Assembly: GCA_014896635.1 (NCBI GenBank)
Contig: JADBKA010000117.1
Span: 1-13,699 of the forward strand
DNA from: Ktedonobacteraceae bacterium
Lineage (GTDB): Bacteria > Chloroflexota > Ktedonobacteria > Ktedonobacterales > Ktedonobacteraceae
Length of the DNA stretch: 13,699 nucleotides
Direction of reading: 5' to 3'
Notes under the pieces: model-generated
Database searches by the model: none
What the model was told of the DNA's origin: nothing
The model's input: the letters and a program-made list of their open reading frames with translations, nothing else
Translations under genes and position numbers: made by a program
In this document: positions 6,815-13,678 of the stretch, piece by piece
Layout of the letters: the number at the start of each line of letters is the position of its first letter
Numbering within the stretch: position 1 is the first letter of the stretch

Positions 6815-7282
6815 TCAGGGCAGGCGCAGGTCAAAAAATTCGGGCGGCTGCACAGTAATCTCAAAGGGATTCCAGCCTTTGAGTTCGCGTCCCAGGTGCC
6901 GTTTGCAATCGAAGTGAACCAGCAGCCAGCAGTTGATCTCGTAGGTGATAAAGACGGCATCCCAGGGTTTCTCGCCATGCGTCTCCAGAACTTTGTTACA
7001 GACGAAGCAGCGTCCCATGCCGGCTGCAACGGCCCTTTCGAGCCATTCCAGCACAAACTGATGCATGTCCTGCATATTCATCCATTGCAGGCTCGATTCA
7101 GGATAGCCGAACAGCACCGGATCAGGACACTCACGGAAATCGCTGCTCGCACGGCTGAGCGCAATGACAGGCGCTCTGACGGTGATCTTCACTTCGTCCT
7201 GTTCAGGAGCGTCACCAGCTATCGTCGCCGAACTCAGCAACAGCCCTTCACGGGCAAACCATGCCAGCAGTTCGTTGCGCAT
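6815..7282 (-). CDS. Unrecognised protein with a putative Cys3His zinc site
   Basis: This 155-residue soluble protein has no family I can name. The visible feature is a possible zinc-binding site: CxxC at Cys92 and Cys95 inside GRCFVCNKVL, then Cys126 and His129 in FDCKRHL. The knuckles are 31 residues apart, as in small zinc-ribbon folds. The N-terminal 90 residues mix short helices and strands and are acidic to neutral; the C-terminus is rich in Pro, Phe and Leu. There is no signal peptide or membrane helix. The ATG at 7280-7282 has no convincing Shine-Dalgarno. TAGAAT (7288-7293) lies only five bases upstream and could be a -10 for a leaderless message, but its -35 is poor. It is the first gene of the leftward polX-rplY run. 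Its 5' end overlaps, by 22 bases, the start of a divergent ORF at 7261, which argues that that ORF start is not real. Confidence 0.7.
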   Translation of the reverse strand: MRNELLAWFAREGLLLSSATIAGDAPEQDEVKITVRAPVIALSRASSDFRECPDPVLFGYPESSLQWMNMQDMHQFVLEWLERAVAAGMGRCFVCNKVLETHGEKPWDAVFITYEINCWLLVHFDCKRHLGRELKGWNPFEITVQPPEFFDLRLP

Positions 7283-7692
7283 ATGTTATTCTACCATACA
7301 TAGGAAGGGCGCCGGAGAAAAAGAGTCCGGCAAACCAGGCGAACCAGGCGCTTCTACGCCTCAAGAATATGTGCCTGCTCGGCAGGTCATTCTTCGAGGC
7401 AGGCTTCACGGTCGTGCTCGACGATATTATCATGGGCAATCGCTGGCAAGAGTTGCAAGAGGAGCTGCACGATCTTCCTTTCTCTCTAGTGGTGCTTGCA
7501 CCACACGTTGATGCTGTTCAGCAGCGAGACAGAAGTCGGCCAAAAGATCCGCAAGGCCGCGCCTGGGCGGTGTATCTCGACCAGGCGCTACGCACAACGA
7601 TGGCAGGCGTTGGCCTCTGGATCGATTCCTCTGCACTGACGCCAGAGGAGACCGTTGAGCAGATTCTCCGGTGCCTGGAACAGCAATCATGA
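7261..7692 (+). pseudogene. P-loop kinase-like gene fragment lacking its N-terminus
   Basis: From about residue 30 the 143-codon frame resembles the later part of small P-loop kinases or phosphotransferases (AAA_33/CPT-like). It shows an FFEAGFTVVLDDII strand with the two aspartates, a (L)VVLAPHVDAVQQRDRSR LID-like region (76-93) and a final GLWIDSS...TPEETVEQIL strand and helix (118-136). Members of this group start with a Gly-rich ATP loop and a following helix 50-70 residues before the VVLDD strand. Here only about 30 unrelated residues precede it, and no GxxxxGK(S/T) is present; GRAPEKKS at 15-22 is at best a broken version. No start codon at 7261 or 7369 has a Shine-Dalgarno sequence. 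I read it as a 5'-truncated remnant, although a translated short protein cannot be excluded. It ends three bases from the stop of the convergent membrane protein. Confidence 0.5.
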
Positions 7693-7695
7693 TAC

Positions 7696-8556
7696 TCACG
7701 CCACTGTAACCTCGACCATCTTGCTGCCTTTCCCGTGTAGATGCGCCAGGTAGAACACTGTCAATGGAATAGCTACCAGGACCAGAAGCAGCGTGAACAC
7801 TACCGGCACGACGTCCATCGGCTGATCTGCCAGGTACAGGAAGAAGGCCATTGAGAGAATGCCGAGCGCGAGCGCTATCGCCATGATCAGGAAAACGGCG
7901 CTCAGCACATATCCCCAGGGGCGGCGCTGCCAGAGCCAGACGCTCGCCAAGACGAACAGCGGCAGCAGAACGCTCAGATCCAGCACATAGACAGGATTGG
8001 TGGGAATACCTGACTGCACGATGACCGCCGGTATCTTTCCACTGAGCAGCGCGGGTATGATATCCTTCATCCATGCCAGCAAGAAGAACGCGGCAACTAC
8101 CAGCAGGTAGATGCTGACCACCTTCACCGGCGTGCGCTCATCAAAGCGGGTACGTATGGCCTCTGGATTAATATTGCGCAGTACAAGCAATAATGTGAAG
8201 AAAGAGAGCGATACGATTGCGACATACAGCAGGAAGAACTCGTTGAAGACGGCGCTGAATGCGAAGATCATATAGGTGTAGAGGATGAATGCCAGCACGC
8301 CAAGCCAGGCGAGCAGCGCCCTATCTGAGCCGCGCATCACAAAGATCTGGGCGATGACCAGTAGCGGCAGTCCGAAGAGCAGCGTCTCGAGATCCTGGCC
8401 ATGTGCCTGTATCACCATCGCAGGCGTATCTCTATAGAGTCCCGGCAGGAAAAGGCCGCCGAGCGTGGCAACAAGCAGCAGCACGGCCAGAATGCCGGAG
8501 AGCCAGTAACAGACGGTAAAGTCTCCTTTCCTGACAGACATGAGAAGTGTAGACAT
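7696..8556 (-). CDS. Eight-helix integral membrane protein, function unknown
   Basis: A very hydrophobic 286-residue polytopic protein. Probable membrane helices lie near residues 15-40, 57-75, 80-100, 104-126, 148-170, 188-210, 214-242 and 250-272, with a basic loop around 134-146 (RTRFDERTPVK) and a short charged C-terminus. No transporter signature, ATP site or catalytic motif stands out, and I do not recognise the family. The longer frame opens at a TTG (8577), but AGGAAG at 8567-8572 lies inside that extension and 10 bases before ATG 8556, so 8556 is the likely start. It follows the flavodoxin gene by 59 bases on the same strand and is probably the last gene of the kinase-flavodoxin operon. 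Its stop is separated by three bases from the stop of the convergent kinase fragment, with no terminator between. Confidence 0.8.
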   Translation of the reverse strand: MSTLLMSVRKGDFTVCYWLSGILAVLLLVATLGGLFLPGLYRDTPAMVIQAHGQDLETLLFGLPLLVIAQIFVMRGSDRALLAWLGVLAFILYTYMIFAFSAVFNEFFLLYVAIVSLSFFTLLLVLRNINPEAIRTRFDERTPVKVVSIYLLVVAAFFLLAWMKDIIPALLSGKIPAVIVQSGIPTNPVYVLDLSVLLPLFVLASVWLWQRRPWGYVLSAVFLIMAIALALGILSMAFFLYLADQPMDVVPVVFTLLLVLVAIPLTVFYLAHLHGKGSKMVEVTVA

Positions 8557-8615
8557 AAGCAATAAACTTCCTTTCAATAAGCAAGGTAAGGCCCTGCTCC
8601 ACCAGCAACAGCCTG

Positions 8616-9113
8616 CTACGTCGGCAGCACGGCGGGCCGAAACATCGCGGCGAGCCTGTCGGCCCAGGCGCGAATCGCCCCCCAGTCACGGGCATCACCT
8701 GCCGGCATACGGTTGAAGGGAAAGCGCAGCTTTGTCGGATCAACCTTGCCGCCAAAGACTTCGACAGCCGCTGGCACAAGCCAGGGCATCTTACCGAGCG
8801 CACGATCAAGCGGCTCCCGTGATCCCCGCCGCTCTTCCTCAACATTGTGAAGTGGACCGAGGGCGAAGATAGCGACCGGCAGCTCCGAGAGCGCGATGCG
8901 ATGCCGTTTCAAAAATTTGCGCGCATCGCGGTGCCAGCGCATCATATAGAGCGGCGCGCCGAGCACGACCGCATCATACGTTTCGAGCGTACGCACTGCA
9001 TATGCGGGCAGCATCTCGACCTCAAGTCCGTGCGCGCGCATCGTCTCTGTAATGGTTTGCGCGACCTCTTGCGTCGAGCCATAGCGGGTCGCATATGCCA
9101 CAAGTATAGCCAT
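8616..9113 (-). CDS. Short flavodoxin-domain protein
   Basis: A 165-residue flavodoxin-like FMN protein, class flavodoxin_5. The first strand AILVAYATRYGST contains the FMN-phosphate loop TRYGST (9-14). The second strand and loop are DAVVLGAPLYM (47-57), and the third is VAIFALGPLHN (80-90), with the usual alternating helices between them. Such proteins carry electrons or act as menaquinone-linked protoporphyrinogen oxidase (HemG) relatives; the HemG-specific insert is not evident, so I keep to the general name. The frame extends upstream to 9206, but those residues do not resemble a flavodoxin. ATG 9111-9113 has AGGAG at 9120-9124, six bases away, and opens directly into the first strand, which decides the start. 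It is downstream of the Kelch kinase by 117 bases and upstream of the membrane protein by 59 bases. That suggests a redox partner in a shared unit; this is inference. Confidence 0.88.
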   Translation of the reverse strand: MAILVAYATRYGSTQEVAQTITETMRAHGLEVEMLPAYAVRTLETYDAVVLGAPLYMMRWHRDARKFLKRHRIALSELPVAIFALGPLHNVEEERRGSREPLDRALGKMPWLVPAAVEVFGGKVDPTKLRFPFNRMPAGDARDWGAIRAWADRLAAMFRPAVLPT

Positions 9114-9230
9114 GATTCTCTCCTCTCGCTGTTCATTCCACTCTTTTACAGGAAAACCATACGATGTGAGCTTCACAGAGTAGTCACAACCCGCAGTCGC
9201 ATGCACACATTCCTGTCACGATTCTCTCGC

Positions 9231-11894
9231 CTATACAAGGCTCAAAACTGCGGGGGGCAGCGTGAGCTGCCAGAAATCGCGGGTGGGTTGATCCGGCTTA
9301 TCAGCGCCACGCTGCAAAAAGATCGTGCCACTGCCATCACAGGCGGCATTGCCAAGCACCGAGCCGCCAGAGGGCAGCGACGGCAGCGGTGTCCAGCGCA
9401 GCGAGCGCAGGTTGACCAGCCAGGACTGGTTGTATCCTTGATTGTGTCCGGCATCGTAGCCGCCGATCACTGCCAGATGATCAGGCAAGGCCACACAACT
9501 CGCTGCGCCACTCAGTGGGTAGGGTAGTGAACCCGGCAAGATCTGCCAGGAATTCTCAGCAATATCATAGCGATAGATCTGGCTACTCTGCATATGCTGG
9601 CCCGCATCTATGGAGCCACCCAGGAGCAGAATGCCGCCATTACCATCCGGGGCGAGAATGGTGTAGCCCAGCCCCTGGGGCAACGGCGCCAGTTGTCGCC
9701 ATGTTCCCGCTGCGATATCGTAGCGATACCAGCCAGCACCGGCATGAGCGGCGGGACGGCCTGCCTGTAGAAAGCCCTGTGTAAGATAGAGATGGCCTTG
9801 CATATCGGCCAGCAAAGAACCGCCGAAACCGATAGTCATGGACGCGGCAGGCGTGATTTTGTGGATAGTGTTATCAGCGACCTGATAACGATAGAGCGCC
9901 GAAACAACGGCATAGGTATCGGTCGAGTAGCCGGCGGTAAAGAAGATGTGTCCCTGGTTATCCACTGCAGCAGCATTATTCAGCATGCCGGGTAGACGTT
10001 CGTTGGCGGCCTCCCAGCGGGCCGCAAGCACATCATAGCGATAGAGGCTGTGGTCATAGTGCGGCGCTTGCTTTGGACCGTGATAGCCGCCGGTCATATA
10101 GATATAGGAGTGATCGTTTGCCTGGACATAGACGGCTGTATTATCTGCTTCTGTAGCTGGTAGCGATGGGAGTGTTTTCCAGGCCACACCCGTCCATACC
10201 GACGTCGGGTCGAGCGGAGTTGTCTGCGGCGCAAAAGGCAGAATGGAGGCATTTTCAGGCTGGCGTGGATGCCAGAACATGAAGAACGATGAGAAAAGCA
10301 GGAGCAAGAGCAGTGCCAGGGCAAAGCTCACCTGTAGTCCGCGCTCGACTCTGGATACACGAGGTCGGGGCTGGGATTGGGAGAGCGAAGAACGCGGCAC
10401 CTCCGTCAGTTGCGAAAATACAGGTCTATCTCGCTCTTTTTGTTCTTCTTGACTATCCTGTTCTTTCTGCGCAATTTGAGAAGCTGTGATGCGAGGAAAG
10501 GAGGCCAGCGAACGTCGCTCCAGATTCTCATCAATGGACGCAAACTGGCGTTCAAGCTGTTCCTCTTCCAGCCGCTGCTGACGGGCGTGCATGATCGCCC
10601 GGCGGATTTGCCTGCGCTGCTCAACTGGCAAGGACCAGGAAGCAGAGGACGAGGCGTGCTCGCCGTTGCCTGTGGCAGTCTGGCCTGTGTTGCGCGCATG
10701 ATAATCCGTGTGATGAGCGTCTGGGGCATACTCCAGCGGGCCGGTTATTTGCGGCGGATCGGTACCGGGCTGGCAGGCTTCCTCTATCAGGACTCTGGTC
10801 CCTGGCTCTGCGTTGTTCTCTATTTTCCTCACGCTTTCATGTGTTGCCTTTGCTTTTACAGGTGCAGGCAGGCGAAGGCCGGAGGAAGCAAGAGCACCTT
10901 TTGCAGTTGTGTCGTCGAGATACTGGCAGCAGACTCGCCATTCCTCAGTGAGAGAGATGCGTTCCAGTGCCAGGTAGAAAGCCTGAGCGGATTGGAAGCG
11001 TTGATCTGGTTCGGCGCGTGTGGCCAGCGCGATCAGACCGCTCAGGGCTGGTGAGATGGCGGGGTTAAGAGCCTGCACATCTTCGAGTGGCGTACCCAGA
11101 TCAGGCGGGTGTTTACCGGTGATCATCTCATGTAACAGGATGCCCAGACTGTAGAGGTCGGAGCGAGCATCCGTCTGTGCTCCGCTCTGGTACTGTTCGG
11201 GCGGCGCATAGCCGGGCGAGCCAAACTCGATGGTATCGTTGTTATAGCCGGCCTTGAAGTAGCGCGCGATGCCAAAATCGACCAGCATCAGCAGTCCGCC
11301 GGGCGTGAGGATAATATTTGACGGTTTTACATCACGGTAAATGATCGGCGGCGTCTGCCTGTGCAGGTAGTCGAGAACCGCGCAGATCTGCATGGCATAG
11401 CCAAGCGCGGCCAGTGGTTGAAGAGGTCCATGCCGGCGCAGATGTTTACTCAGTGTCAGGCCGGGGATATAGTCCATGACCAGGTACCAGTAGCCGCCCT
11501 CTGAGAAGTAGTCATAGAGCATGGGAATGGCCGGGTGCTCCAGGTGCGCCAGCAGGAGAGCTTCGCGCAAGAAGCGGTCAGTGCGAATACCACCGCTGGA
11601 TGGAAAATCTTTCTCCTGTAGAGCCGGGAGATGCTGCTTTTTCCTGGCAAGATGATCGTTTTCCTCATACCCATGCAGCACGTGATCCAGTTCGGTCACT
11701 ACGCTTTCTGGTAGTGGCTGATCGGCGTACACCTGTTTGATGGCGAACTGCATCCCCAGTGATGTATGGACCGCCAGGTAGACTTTGCCCATACCGCCAT
11801 GGCCCAGCACTTTCTCGATACGGTACTCTCCATCGCATAGCGTCGATCCCGTAAGGTTGTCGGGTGCTGTCGCCTGGCTCTGTCCATCCGGCAT
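9231..11894 (-). CDS. Membrane Ser/Thr protein kinase with extracellular Kelch propeller
   Basis: An 887-residue one-pass receptor-like kinase of the bacterial Hanks (PknB) type. The cytoplasmic kinase domain (about 24-315) has the glycine loop GHGGMGKV (31-38), ATP-binding Lys53, helix-C Glu111, catalytic YRDVKPSN (Asp188, Lys190, Asn193), DFG at 206-208 and APPEQ near 230. All catalytic residues are intact. Between Lys53 and Glu111 there are about 40 more residues than usual. A long polar linker follows, with Glu/Gln/Arg coiled-coil-like sequence at about 435-465, then one membrane helix at about 522-541. Outside lies a Kelch-type propeller (about 570-887) with repeated GG, Y-x-x-(G/T)-Y and RYD...W motifs, presumably sensing a ligand or partner. 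The ORF runs on to 11936, but AGGAGG at 11902-11907, seven bases before ATG 11894, fixes the start. A promoter with an overlapping inverted repeat lies at 11949-11999. The flavodoxin and membrane protein genes follow. Confidence 0.93.
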   Translation of the reverse strand: MPDGQSQATAPDNLTGSTLCDGEYRIEKVLGHGGMGKVYLAVHTSLGMQFAIKQVYADQPLPESVVTELDHVLHGYEENDHLARKKQHLPALQEKDFPSSGGIRTDRFLREALLLAHLEHPAIPMLYDYFSEGGYWYLVMDYIPGLTLSKHLRRHGPLQPLAALGYAMQICAVLDYLHRQTPPIIYRDVKPSNIILTPGGLLMLVDFGIARYFKAGYNNDTIEFGSPGYAPPEQYQSGAQTDARSDLYSLGILLHEMITGKHPPDLGTPLEDVQALNPAISPALSGLIALATRAEPDQRFQSAQAFYLALERISLTEEWRVCCQYLDDTTAKGALASSGLRLPAPVKAKATHESVRKIENNAEPGTRVLIEEACQPGTDPPQITGPLEYAPDAHHTDYHARNTGQTATGNGEHASSSASWSLPVEQRRQIRRAIMHARQQRLEEEQLERQFASIDENLERRSLASFPRITASQIAQKEQDSQEEQKERDRPVFSQLTEVPRSSLSQSQPRPRVSRVERGLQVSFALALLLLLLFSSFFMFWHPRQPENASILPFAPQTTPLDPTSVWTGVAWKTLPSLPATEADNTAVYVQANDHSYIYMTGGYHGPKQAPHYDHSLYRYDVLAARWEAANERLPGMLNNAAAVDNQGHIFFTAGYSTDTYAVVSALYRYQVADNTIHKITPAASMTIGFGGSLLADMQGHLYLTQGFLQAGRPAAHAGAGWYRYDIAAGTWRQLAPLPQGLGYTILAPDGNGGILLLGGSIDAGQHMQSSQIYRYDIAENSWQILPGSLPYPLSGAASCVALPDHLAVIGGYDAGHNQGYNQSWLVNLRSLRWTPLPSLPSGGSVLGNAACDGSGTIFLQRGADKPDQPTRDFWQLTLPPAVLSLV

Positions 11895-11948
11895 AACGTT
11901 TCCTCCTTTCCACATTTCCCACCTGCATTGCTGCATCAGCTTTTATGT

Positions 11949-11977
11949 ATGGTAGAGGAGAAACACGAGATCGTCAA
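11949..11977 (-). promoter_or_regulatory. Likely sigma-70 promoter of the kinase gene
   Basis: On the minus strand TTGACG (11972-11977) and TACCAT (11949-11954) are exactly 17 bases apart, matching five and four of six consensus positions. Predicted transcription starts near 11942, giving a leader of about 48 nt up to the kinase ATG. The -35 lies inside the inverted repeat at 11972-11999. The -10 is only moderate, consistent with regulated use. Confidence 0.5.
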
Positions 11978-11999
11978 TACGCAAAAATGAGTATTGTCG
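11972..11999. promoter_or_regulatory. Inverted repeat overlapping the kinase -35 (candidate operator)
   Basis: CGtCAATAC (11972-11980) and GTATTGtCG (11991-11999) form an inverted repeat with one mismatched position per arm and a 10-base A-rich centre. The arm-centre spacing is about two helical turns, as for a dimeric DNA-binding regulator. The left arm covers the proposed -35 box. No regulator is identified; the HTH protein encoded upstream at 12871-13443 is a nearby but unproven candidate. Confidence 0.45.
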
Positions 12000-12111
12000 C
12001 CCTTTCGCAGGCAAAACCTGAATCCAGCCGCAGCGGGCGGCATCATAAGATGAGCTTTTCCCCGCCATAAAGTAAGAAAAAATACATCAACCCACAAATA
12101 GGGAATTTACC

Positions 12112-12152
12112 GCCTGCGGGATACGCACCATCTCGTTGCATATCCCGCAGGC
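12112..12152 (-). terminator. Stem-loop after the upstream minus-strand cassette
   Basis: GCCTGCGGGATA (12112-12123) and TATCCCGCAGGC (12141-12152) form a perfect, GC-rich 12-bp stem with a 17-base loop that can extend by three more pairs. It lies 24 bases downstream of the stop at 12176 and well before the kinase promoter, where a terminator would insulate the two transcripts. On the minus strand no U-run follows directly; a T-rich stretch comes about 30 bases later. The rest of 11895-12175 holds only the kinase promoter and its inverted repeat. Confidence 0.45.
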
Positions 12153-12175
12153 AGTGAACCAGGGAGACAAAGAAG

Positions 12176-12403
12176 CTAGGCTCCGTCGCTCGCCAGTTTG
12201 GCTGCTGCCCGGAAGGTTGGACCGCGCGAGATGAAAGCGACGGGAATGGCGAGCAAGAGGCTAACGACAGCCGGCACGAGCAGCCAGAATGCCAGCAATT
12301 GTACTATCCCCTTGTAGCTCACAGCATAGTTTAGTGAAGTACCCCGTGCCGTGATCGGCAGGGGCTTTGACAGACTCCCCACGCGGGTTTGTCTGTGGGA
12401 CAC
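12176..12403 (-). CDS. Possible small single-helix membrane protein
   Basis: A 75-codon frame with a GTG start, 17 bases after the preceding gene. Residues 1-30 are polar and basic. One strong hydrophobic segment runs from about residue 32 to 57 (IVQLLAFWLLVPAVVSLLLAIP and beyond), followed by a short basic tail. That topology would fit a one-helix membrane protein or the last helix of a degraded transporter. The GTG has only AGGAA directly against it, so the true start may be further inside (GTG codon 8) or the gene may be a relic. No family is recognised. The hydrophobic segment and the gene packing are the main reasons to keep it. Confidence 0.4.
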   Translation of the reverse strand: MSHRQTRVGSLSKPLPITARGTSLNYAVSYKGIVQLLAFWLLVPAVVSLLLAIPVAFISRGPTFRAAAKLASDGA

Positions 12404-12420
12404 TTCCTGCCCCAGGCCGG

Positions 12421-12825
12421 TTATACCCGGCCATAGGGGCCGGGACCACCGCCCGATTCCACAAACGACTTCTCATCCCGCTCCAGTGGCTTCAATGGCC
12501 TCATTTCGAGCCGGCCCACCGGCCCATCCCGATATGCATACATGACCGACCCATCCGGCAGCACAATCTGCGCCGGATTCCATGCCGCCAGAGACGGATT
12601 CACGGTGTCAAGACTCACCGTCCCCACCGGAAAACGCACCTTGCGCTGCCGCCCACACCCGACAATCTTCGCTCCACAGCGCCGGAGATGCTTCTTCGCC
12701 TCATCCGAGAGCGCCGTGACCAGCATGCTCTCTATCGGACAGACCAGTCGCCTCGCCGGAAAGATCGGGAGCGGCTCGGTCGGTTCATCTTTTCCATCTT
12801 TCTCTCGCCAAACCATTGTCATCAT
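12421..12825 (-). CDS. Unrecognised 134-residue protein of the HTH cassette
   Basis: A soluble, basic protein with no family I can name. Residues 20-60 contain three cysteines (Cys29, Cys50, Cys57) around FPARRLVCPIES and HLRRCGAKIVGCGRQ, which might bind metal or nucleic acid, but there is no standard CxxC pair. Residues 60-115 look beta-rich (KVRFPVGTVSLD, QIVLPDGSVMYAYRDG). The C-terminus ends in a Gly/Pro stretch, GGGPGPYGRV. ATG 12825 has AAGGA seven bases upstream; further ATGs follow at codons 2 and 4. It lies 45 bases after the HTH gene and 17 bases before the small membrane ORF on the same strand, so it is probably translated from the same message. Third positions are GC-rich as in the neighbours, which supports real coding. 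Confidence 0.62.
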   Translation of the reverse strand: MMTMVWREKDGKDEPTEPLPIFPARRLVCPIESMLVTALSDEAKKHLRRCGAKIVGCGRQRKVRFPVGTVSLDTVNPSLAAWNPAQIVLPDGSVMYAYRDGPVGRLEMRPLKPLERDEKSFVESGGGPGPYGRV

Positions 12826-12870
12826 CTTTCCATCCTTCTCTCTATTTCACCGGATTTCATACGATTGCTG

Positions 12871-13443
12871 CTACAATAGGCGAGGATCATCTTCGTGGAC
12901 CAGCAGGTAGCCCGGAACAACGAAGTCCTGCACACGCAAGCCTTCGGGACAGGGCGTGAAATACTGCTGCTTCAGTTCGGGATACTGCGCAAGCCAGGGC
13001 TGCGCCATCTGGGCCGCCTGCTCCTGATCGCGCGCGTAGACGAGATGATACCGCTCACGTGGCACCGGCACCAGCGCGCCGCGCGCCGCTGCCGCCGCCA
13101 CCGGGGCCAGCGCCTCCGCCGGCACCGCCACCCCCGGCACTGCTACTCCCGCGCTCCCCTGCTCTCCATTCCCGGCGCTGCCACTTCCGACTCGCACCAC
13201 CCACAGCAACAGATGCTCTTCCCACGTTACAATCTCGACTTGCGCCAGCGTCAACAGTCGGTTGGTAAAGCGCGAGAGCGTGTTGAGGATACGCTCGGCC
13301 TCGCGGCGAAAAATGGGCAACTGTTGCAGGGCGCGATAAACCGTCTCGGTGGAAACCTTCGCGTTGGCGGCAATGTAAGGCGGATCAAATGGATGCAGCG
13401 TGTAGAGCTGCTCCAGCGTGACTTTTTTCCTGCGCTCGCGCAT
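12871..13443 (-). CDS. HTH DNA-binding-type protein with Ala/Gly/Val linker
   Basis: A 190-residue protein. The N-terminal 70 residues are helical, with a probable helix-turn-helix at about 21-45: PPYIAANAKVSTETVYRALQ is a typical recognition pair, followed by a REAERILNTLSR helix. This resembles Xre-like domains in small Ktedonobacterial proteins, as far as I recall. Residues 86-126 are low-complexity Gly/Ser then Ala/Val/Pro, a probable flexible linker. The C-terminal 127-190 is a compact mixed region ending in FVVPGYLLVHEDDPRLL, of unknown role. The start is clear: ATG 13443 with AGGAGA six bases upstream. It follows the 70-aa gene by 22 bases and precedes the 134-aa gene by 45, so the three likely form an operon. 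DNA binding is inferred from the HTH pattern only; the target could be its own operon or the nearby kinase promoter. Confidence 0.72.
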   Translation of the reverse strand: MRERRKKVTLEQLYTLHPFDPPYIAANAKVSTETVYRALQQLPIFRREAERILNTLSRFTNRLLTLAQVEIVTWEEHLLLWVVRVGSGSAGNGEQGSAGVAVPGVAVPAEALAPVAAAAARGALVPVPRERYHLVYARDQEQAAQMAQPWLAQYPELKQQYFTPCPEGLRVQDFVVPGYLLVHEDDPRLL

Positions 13444-13465
13444 ACTCCCTCTCCTTCCTTTTCCT

Positions 13466-13678
13466 CTATCCCATCACCTTCTTGTATGTCTCGAAAGTCC
13501 ACTCCATCGCTTCCTGCTCCCCCACGATCTCCGCCAGCCGCCGCTGAATCGCTTCGATGCTCATATAGCGGTGCTGGATGTACTCGTGCGGGCTGCTAAT
13601 CGCATACCCGCTCAGACCATTCTGCATGGCCTGGCATTCTTCCTCTATGCGCCGCATCAGTTGCGCAACTTCACTCAC
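13466..13678 (-). CDS. Small 70-residue helical protein, first gene of the HTH cassette
   Basis: A 70-residue, charged, almost fully helical protein opening MSEVAQLMRRIEEECQAMQNGLSG, with a second helix around residues 40-66 (EAIQRRLAEIVGEQEAMEW). It has no membrane segment or signal peptide. Proteins with this opening and the LAEIVGEQEA pattern are, from memory, frequent in Ktedonobacter genomes beside small HTH genes, as here; their function is not known to me. The start is GTG at 13676-13678. AAGGAG at 13685-13690, six bases upstream, confirms it. The window ends about 20 bases before the gene, so its promoter is not visible. Its close spacing to the HTH gene (22 bases) suggests they act together. 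Confidence 0.75.
   Translation of the reverse strand: MSEVAQLMRRIEEECQAMQNGLSGYAISSPHEYIQHRYMSIEAIQRRLAEIVGEQEAMEWTFETYKKVMG

Noticed and set aside
7290..7302. 13-base match TATGTATGGTAGA also present at 11944-11956
   Set aside because: A 13-mer match somewhere in a window of this size, counting both strands, is expected by chance, and the two copies have opposite orientations to their genes.
7430..8074. Minus-strand ORF of 214 codons spanning the 3' ends of two convergent genes
   Set aside because: It crosses the membrane-protein gene in another frame and has no motif; the membrane frame has clear helices.
9165..9177. TGTGA-GCT-TCACA palindrome upstream of the flavodoxin gene, CRP/FNR-like
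   Set aside because: The half sites match CRP, but the 3-base spacer is wrong (6 expected), and no promoter could be placed beside it.
10377..11054. Plus-strand ORF of 225 codons opposite the kinase linker
   Set aside because: It is a shadow of the low-complexity linker region of the kinase; no start site and no domain.
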